Source of the DNA: Merluccius polli
Lineage: Eukaryota; Chordata; Actinopteri; Gadiformes; Merlucciidae
Assembly: GCA_030340625.1 (NCBI GenBank)
Contig: JAOPHQ010004856.1
Coordinates: 62,001-126,000, forward strand
Length of the DNA: 64,000 nucleotides
Direction of reading: 5' to 3'
In this document: positions 58,269 through 64,000 of the stretch, piece after piece
How the letters are laid out: the number at the start of each line of letters is the position of its first letter
How positions within the stretch are numbered: position 1 is the first letter of the stretch
Program-made: the position numbers and the translations under genes
The notes under the pieces: model-generated
The model's input: only the letters and a program-made list of their open reading frames with translations
Database searches by the model: none
What the model was told of the DNA's origin: nothing

Positions 58269-58454
58269 ATCTTCAAAATGTCTTCTCAAATGGTCCAGTA
58301 CAACTTCAAGGTATCTTTCTCCTTTATAGTTATCGTTTGCCCCGTCTTGGCTAACGACCGAACGGCAGACAGTCCTCTGCTATGTTAACTGAGACCCCTC
58401 AGCGCATTTTCGGCGGTGCTACTTCAGAATGGGATTCCTGTAGGCGACGCCACT

Positions 58455-58535
58455 GTGCTGCCCTCCTCCTCCTCCTCCCTCCCTCCCTCCTCCTCCCTCC
58501 TCCTCCTCCTCCCTCCTCCTCCTCCTCCTCTGCTC
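58455..58535. repeat. Polypyrimidine (CCT)n tract upstream of ak5
   Basis: About 80 bp of CTC/CCT on the plus strand, purine-only on the other strand. Such mirror-like tracts can form triplex DNA and are frequent near promoters. Confidence 0.85.
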
Positions 58536-58715
58536 CACAGCGACGCGTCCTCCTTCATAAACAGTTGTGCGTTCTTCTGCGCCTTCAAGCGGCCGCTCAC
58601 GCGACGCTCCGCTGGACGCGTCGCACCTTGAATGCGCGGCGCGCTATTTGCGCACCTTTGATTCGCGCGCGCTCATGCCCAACGCTCCGCGCTCCGCACG
58701 CGCGTGGCCACGGGT
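58536..58715 (-). promoter_or_regulatory. CpG-rich promoter block of ak5
   Basis: A dense run of CpG dinucleotides (GCGCGC, ACGCGT, CACGCGCG) within otherwise AT-rich DNA, 270-450 bp upstream of the ak5 start codon. It is consistent with an unmethylated promoter island. Confidence 0.6.
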
Positions 58716-59215
58716 GGGAGTAGGCTAATTGTTTATCTCGTAATGGAGCCGCAGAAAAACTAAGGAGGGGGATTACGCGTGATTACGCAGTGCCAACTGG
58801 TAGGACGCAACGGGAACATTAGATAATAATACAATAATAATAATAATAATAATACAAAATAAATAAATACATGAACTAATTCATGAATAAATAGGCCTAC
58901 GATGTAGGCCTCCTACAACTACATATTGACTAGACAAGGCCTATACAGATAGTCCTTTATAAATGGCTTATAGCCTATAAAGTGAAAGCGACCGAAAGGA
59001 CTCTATATGGCTTAAATGTGACAAGTAGAGCAGCATTAAGCAATCCAGGATTTGCGTGTCGTTAAAAGCCAGCACCATGTAGCTAAAGCCTATATGTGTC
59101 CTAAAGGGTTTGATCCTTGATTCACGTATCCTGTTGATAGCTACCTCCTCGAGTGCTCCTTAGAACATAATCACAGTGCGCCACTCATTGAATCAGAAGT
59201 CTCCACAAGAAGGTA

Positions 59216-59277
<62 letters not shown>

Positions 59278-60370
59278 CGTGTGAGGGATGTGAGGGATCA
59301 ATCCCGTCCAAACGAAACAGCACTGAACACACCTTAGGGCTGAAGTCTGTGTAGTATTCTAACGAACACATGTAATGTACTGCATGCTAATGTTTATTTA
59401 TCTAGGCATATATATTTGTATTGATTCATCTGAAGGAAAAGTTTTAATAGGCTATAGCATTTTGCGAATTATTCATTCATCAAGGCTACAGCCTACAGCT
59501 GCATACGCAGAGCTGAGCAGGGTAGGACTAGGTAAGTGATTAAGTTAGGCTATATGAGCAAATAATAAGGCCTACGTGTGGTGCGGTGCTGCAGTGAATG
59601 GTCATCTGATGGAGGGATTGCGTCCATTCTAAATATAGTATATATTTAATATATTATTATATTTAATACATATTAAATAGCCTATGTCAGTCACATTGAT
59701 GTAGGCTACTGGTGTCAACTGATGTAATTCAACCAGCACATTATATTCGTATTATTATATTATTAATGTGTAGGCATATCTATGTCTCACGGCAAATTCA
59801 TGGCAAATGATTGTATTCTTATAGGAAACTACTATCGTGAAGATGGCTGATGGCCGTTAACATTATTTTTACGCATGCGCATAGCCTTAAATAGTTTATT
59901 TATTCCGATATTGTATCTTGTAGCCTTATCATAGCCTACTTGCATTGACTATATTTGTTTTTTTAGAAAGACAGACGGCGGACATTTCAATTTAGTCTTT
60001 TAGCAGACGCTTATAGGCCTACATAGGCCTACAATCAAAATTGGAGTAGGCCTACCTAAAAAAAAGAAAACGAGGTAAAACAAAGTTTGTATTATTATTA
60101 TTGCAGCGTAGTCATTGCAACATCTATTTTAAATAATCAATCGTAGTCAATCAAGTGCTTCTGCAGATGGTTGTAGGCCTATAGCCTATTTTTTATTTAA
60201 ATGAACAAGTAGGCCCTACACAAAAAGAGACAAAACAAGCGATATAGCCTGCCAGTAATATTCATATGATATATCAGGCTAATCATATGAATGATTGTTT
60301 TCATTTTTTAAATGAGCTTCATATCTTGTAATAGCCTACATTGTTTGATTTTCATGTAGGCCTACGTAGA

Positions 60371-60376
<6 letters not shown>
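58716..60376. other. Intergenic region between ak5 and pigk
   Basis: AT-rich with many TAGGCCTA words, an AAT-rich patch at 58826-58866 and a (GT)n at 59218-59277. No gene was recognised. Confidence 0.5.
59218..59277. repeat. (GT)n microsatellite
   Basis: About 60 bp of GT repeat in the intergenic region. Confidence 0.95.
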
Positions 60377-60439
<63 letters not shown>

Positions 60440-60487
60440 AAGAACAAGAACAAGAACAAGAACAAGAACAACAAGAACAATAATAAT
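60376..60487. repeat. Compound (AAT)n(AAG)n(AAC)n tract
   Basis: Consecutive AAT, AAG and AAC/AAG triplet blocks ending about 105 bp before the pigk start codon. Confidence 0.95.
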
Positions 60488-60524
60488 GTCGCAGTATTTG
60501 AGGGCTGTTTTTTCGTCACAGCTT

Positions 60525-60591
60525 TCTTCCAGGAAGTGTGCCGTCATTGGTCGGCTCAGCCCCAGCTGCTGGCTTTACTTCCGCGATCACA
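60525..60591 (+). promoter_or_regulatory. pigk: pigk core promoter
   Basis: No TATA box. An ETS-type AGGAAGTG (60531-60538), an inverted CCAAT box ATTGG (60546-60550) and a second ETS site in reverse, ACTTCCG (60577-60583), lie within 65 bp of the ATG. This is the usual layout of a housekeeping promoter. Factor binding is inferred from motifs only. Confidence 0.6.
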
Positions 60592-60675
60592 ATGGCTAGG
60601 CGTTGTACTGTCGATATATGCATTTTATTGAGCTTATTTTATTTCTCTCTTCCAGTGAGCACTAATAATATTGAG
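60592..60675 (+). CDS. pigk: GPI transamidase subunit K, coding exon 1
   Basis: 84 nt, 28 codons, ending in phase 0 before a GTAAAT donor. It encodes a cleavable signal peptide: two arginines near the start, then a hydrophobic run (ICILLSLFYFSLPV) that sends the protein to the ER. The first ATG after the promoter motifs is used, and the length agrees with PIGK signal peptides. Confidence 0.9.
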
Positions 60676-60917
60676 GTAAATGTTGAGTATCAATACGTAT
60701 CGCATAATCAATGCTAAAATGACTGTACGCCAACTCGTTCTCATTTGAGCAGTGCACCTGCCATGTAGCCTGCTAACCTCAATTGATATACAAGTAGCCT
60801 ACTGTACTTTATGTGAATGAATCGCGTTCAAATCTTAAGCTTACTCGCTCATGTGAACGCAAGTTACAACAAACCTACATCAAGTCTTAACCCATCTTCT
60901 TCTCCTCCTCCCATTAG

Positions 60918-60971
60918 GACAAAGCAGGTCAGTTTTTCAGTAGTGGACACACCAACAACTGGGCAGTACTG
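60918..60971 (+). CDS. pigk: GPI transamidase subunit K, coding exon 2
   Basis: 54 nt, 18 codons, phase 0 at both ends, with acceptor CATTAG and donor GTAAGT. It encodes DKAGQFFSSGHTNNWAVL, the start of the luminal caspase-like (peptidase C13) domain. The HTNNWAVL stretch is strongly conserved in PIGK. Confidence 0.94.
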
Positions 60972-61111
60972 GTAAGTAGTCAGGAGCCATATCATGTTGT
61001 TTAACTCATTAGTTAAAATATGTACAGTCAAACATACCTGGCGTTTTAGTAATAAGGACAGTGTTGATGGCGAGCTATCATTCATATTTCTGCGTCTTAT
61101 GTTTTTAATAG

Positions 61112-61203
61112 GTGTGCACGTCAAGATTTTGGTTCAACTACCGTCATGTGGCCAACACACTCTCCGTCTACCGCAGCGTCAAGAGACTGGGGATTCCTGA
61201 TAG
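61112..61203 (+). CDS. pigk: GPI transamidase subunit K, coding exon 3
   Basis: 92 nt, phase 0 start, ending with two bases of a Ser codon; acceptor AATAG, donor GTGTGT. It encodes VCTSRFWFNYRHVANTLSVY and the following KRLGIPD, invariant in vertebrate PIGK, near the N-terminal strand and helix of the C13 protease fold. Confidence 0.95.
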
Positions 61204-61241
61204 GTGTGTATTGCAACAACACTTATCTAAATGGGAAATCA

Positions 61242-61253
61242 TACTACTACTAT

Positions 61254-61300
<47 letters not shown>
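61242..61300. repeat. (ACT)n microsatellite in pigk intron 3
   Basis: About 55 bp of ACT triplets starting 38 nt after exon 3. Confidence 0.95.
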
Positions 61301-61741
61301 TGTTGACAGTCGTAACAGCTGACGTGGTTTTACAGATCCGTTAAATGTGCAGTTATGTTTGAAATAATGAACACCTTACAGGTACTATATTACCACAATC
61401 ATATGCTGCTTTGCTTATATTAAATGATCAAATGCGGAAATTGTGCCGACCAATGTGTTACTCTCAACCACCACGCCTCTTCCCTTCCAATAAATGTACA
61501 ATTACTTGTGTGTATTACAATTATTTTTAGTTCTTTACTCTTGTTAACTCCAAAGTTACCTGGAATATAATGGTCGACATCCATAACAGGAATACATTAT
61601 AGTACTGTTGCTACACAGATGCCAGCATGTAAAATGATCACTTGTGGTCTATAAATATACTATACTATATATAGTATTAACTTAGTATTAATAGTATAAA
61701 CACTTTCCTTTTATCTCTCTTATCGCTCTTTGTTTTTCCAG

Positions 61742-61877
61742 CCGCATAGTACTGATGCTGGCGGATGACATGGCTTGTAACCATAGAAACCCAAAGCCAG
61801 CCACAGTGTTTAGCCACAAGAACATGGAGCTGAACGTTTATGGTGACGATGTGGAGGTGGACTACCGGGGCTACGAG
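61742..61877 (+). CDS. pigk: GPI transamidase subunit K, coding exon 4
   Basis: 136 nt, completing a Ser codon and ending in phase 0 before GTAGGC; acceptor TTCCAG. It encodes RIVLMLADDMACNHRNPKPA, then the KNMELNVYGDDVEVDYRGYEV segment. PIGK is the cysteine-protease-like catalytic subunit that cuts the C-terminal signal of precursor proteins and joins them to the GPI anchor in the ER. The catalytic His and Cys are expected in later exons, outside the window. Confidence 0.95.
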
Positions 61878-64000
61878 GTAGGCTTGGATTCCCGTGGACT
61901 CACTGCTGCATTGACAGCCACACATAGAAAGTAGTGTGTAGCAATCTTAATAGGACAGTCCAGTATTTTAACCGGCATGTTTTTGATGTAGGGACGTCAA
62001 TAACATCCACAATCAAATGTGGGCCTATGTATTGCCATGGCCAGAAAAATGTTGACGTAACGAAGGTTGCAAAATGGCAAACTGTCCCTTTTTTAACTAG
62101 CAATGGAGTCTTGCATGCTCAGCAATACAATACATTTATTATGTTTTACATTTTATATAATTCAAATAATTAATACATTAAATGCATTTGCTTTATAAAA
62201 TTACAATTTTAATTTGCCTTTTGGAGACCTTAATATTTACTGTGAGAGTTAAGGTTCAGATGCACCTGATAGAAGTCAGTCACAGTATATAGTCCAGTAG
62301 CCAGTTGCCCCAGTCTAATGTAAGTTCAAACACAGGTTAGGTGAGTTTGAACTTAAAATAAGAGTTACGCAATTTTGTAATATATTCGATTTGCACCAAC
62401 TGATTTAGTTACGACATGGAATTAAGATACAACCTAAAGTTTATACCGACTCACGATTAGGTTTACCCTCTACCTTAGACTAGGGCTGCACAATTAATTG
62501 TATATTAATCGCGATGATGATATTGGCATCCACAATTAATTGATCGTGGCCGAGTGCGATTACTTTTTTATGAAACAATTAATTTGTGCATTTACAGACA
62601 TGGTGTCACCACTCCAGAATAAAGACAAAGTGTATATAAAAAGCTTGCTCTGGTGGATTACATCCAGGTTATTCATGGGGTTAATTTGTCTGACCAATCA
62701 CAGGTGTTTGTTCAGAGGGCGTGCTGTGATGAACTAGTTCCATCTCTGCTTTACAACAACTCTATGACTAGTGCAGGAACACAAGAGGCTCCACAAGGGG
62801 ATCATTGAGCAAAATAATCGTGATTATCATTTTAGCCATAATCATGCTGCCCTACCTTAGACTAATGGTTGACATGGTGGTAGCCTCACAAATCAGACTT
62901 GAACGGGGCATTTCACTTTCTTTCGCTTCATATTTGTGTTGCTGGAGGCGTGGATCTGTGAGCCCTTAATTGGCTATTAACAGTGAACACAGACTCACTT
63001 GTAAAATCTACTCACTAGTGAACTGTTAAAGTCTATTAACGTTTCAAATCAACACCAAGACTTATATTCACGTTTGCATTTCGCAATGAATATCAGTCTG
63101 GCCTTGGCTGGGCAGCAATTGATTTCCACATATGGCCGTGGCCTTACATTGTTTAAAAACTCCAGCCAATCAGAGTGACGCTAGTGAACTTGTCAAATCC
63201 AGTTGGAAGTAGAGAAAAAAAAAGTGTCATCTTAGAAAAGCCTGTTAGTCTTTTAAGTTAGTTTTAACATTGTTATTCATTCTATTTTGGATAAAAAAAA
63301 AAAAAATTTTATTTGGCGATCCATTAATTTATGACTAAAATAAAGTAATGGATGATTTAAAAGTTTTAAAAAAAGTGATCAACTGGCCATTGACTTACAG
63401 TTACAGAATGCTTTGTTAACTTCCATGTCATAACAAGTGTGCCTTCTGCGGTTGGGGCATCGCAGGTCTTTCGCAGGCCTTCGTCCCCCTAAGTACAGAT
63501 GTCCATAAGGGACTCGGTTGAAGACACCTATAAGAGTTGATAATACTAATCATGTTTAATTTCTCATGGCATATTCACTGAGTCTGGCATTATTTATTAA
63601 TGGCGTCTCCATCGGCATATTGATCAACATCACATAATGCTCCCGTGCCATGTTGATCACTTAATATGGCACTCCATACAACATCAACATATATATTACA
63701 TTTTGGACTCAAACTTGTGATCAGATTTACATTAGATAGAACTTTCTAGAAATATTTAGCAGACACTTTGTTCTGTTAATTTTTTTATTTTGGAAAGTAA
63801 GAGGCAGATTATGCTTTTATTCTTTGTTTATCCTACACATCTAAAACAAGTGTATTAATTCCACTCTTTGTTTCTTTTCCTCTGGTGGGATGCAGTCATT
63901 TATTATTACGTGGTTAACTCCAATGGCTTCTAATCTTTAGCACCAGGAAATGGCTCGATAGCACATGTGTCCTCAAACATAGGAGCACCCAGGTGCTTTG
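61878..64000 (+). other. pigk: pigk intron 4 (continues past the window)
   Basis: No further coding exon was recognised. It contains one hAT MITE (62481-62854). The rest is AT-rich DNA without recognised features. Confidence 0.75.
62481..62854. mobile_element. hAT MITE in pigk intron 4
   Basis: The termini TAGGGCTGCACAATTAATTG and ATAATCATGCTGCCCTA are flanked by the 8-bp duplication CCTTAGAC (62473-62480 and 62855-62862). 374 bp, no transposase. Confidence 0.85.

Overview
This is nuclear DNA from a ray-finned (teleost) fish. The evidence is two spliced vertebrate genes with GT-AG introns, long (GT)n and (AAT)n microsatellites, and fish-type transposons (Rex3/RTE, L2, Gypsy, hAT, PIF/Harbinger and TTAA-type elements). 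The species cannot be named from the sequence.

Host genes. The only host coding sequence recognised is the 5' part of two divergent genes. Adenylate kinase 5 (ak5) runs on the minus strand: six coding exons at 58268-58209, 57096-56910, 54030-53863, 52609-52437, 46684-46571 and 31549-31358 give the first 298 residues in one unbroken frame; the remaining exons were not found and should lie below position 1. GPI-anchor transamidase catalytic subunit (pigk) runs on the plus strand: exons at 60592-60675, 60918-60971, 61112-61203 and 61742-61877; the catalytic exons lie beyond 64000. The start codons are 2.3 kb apart, matching the AK5/PIGK neighbourhood known in other vertebrates. AK5 acts in nucleotide phosphotransfer and PIGK in GPI-anchor attachment in the ER; no functional link is implied.

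Layout. 1-9086: unannotated DNA with transposon debris and small TIR elements. 9087-24087: a nested transposon stack, with each layer delimited by its own target-site duplication. An LTR retroelement has its 5' LTR split by a PIF/Harbinger element; that is split by a hAT with a ZMYM1-like transposase; that contains a second hAT with a KIAA1586-like transposase (itself holding a non-autonomous hAT) and a Harbinger-type MITE. 24088-31130: an intact Rex3-like LINE, a decayed Gypsy pol with integrase upstream of reverse transcriptase, and a 5'-truncated L2 LINE. 31358-58268: ak5 with introns full of MITEs, hairpin-forming repeats and microsatellites. 58269-60591: the intergenic region with a CpG-rich block near ak5 and ETS/CCAAT-type sites next to pigk. 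60592-64000: the start of pigk.

No tRNA, rRNA, CRISPR array or prokaryotic operon was seen. No clearly new gene system was found; the most unusual structures are the nested stack, a duplicated symmetric exon in one transposon, an array of long poly-C tracts, and a perfect 72-bp inverted repeat.
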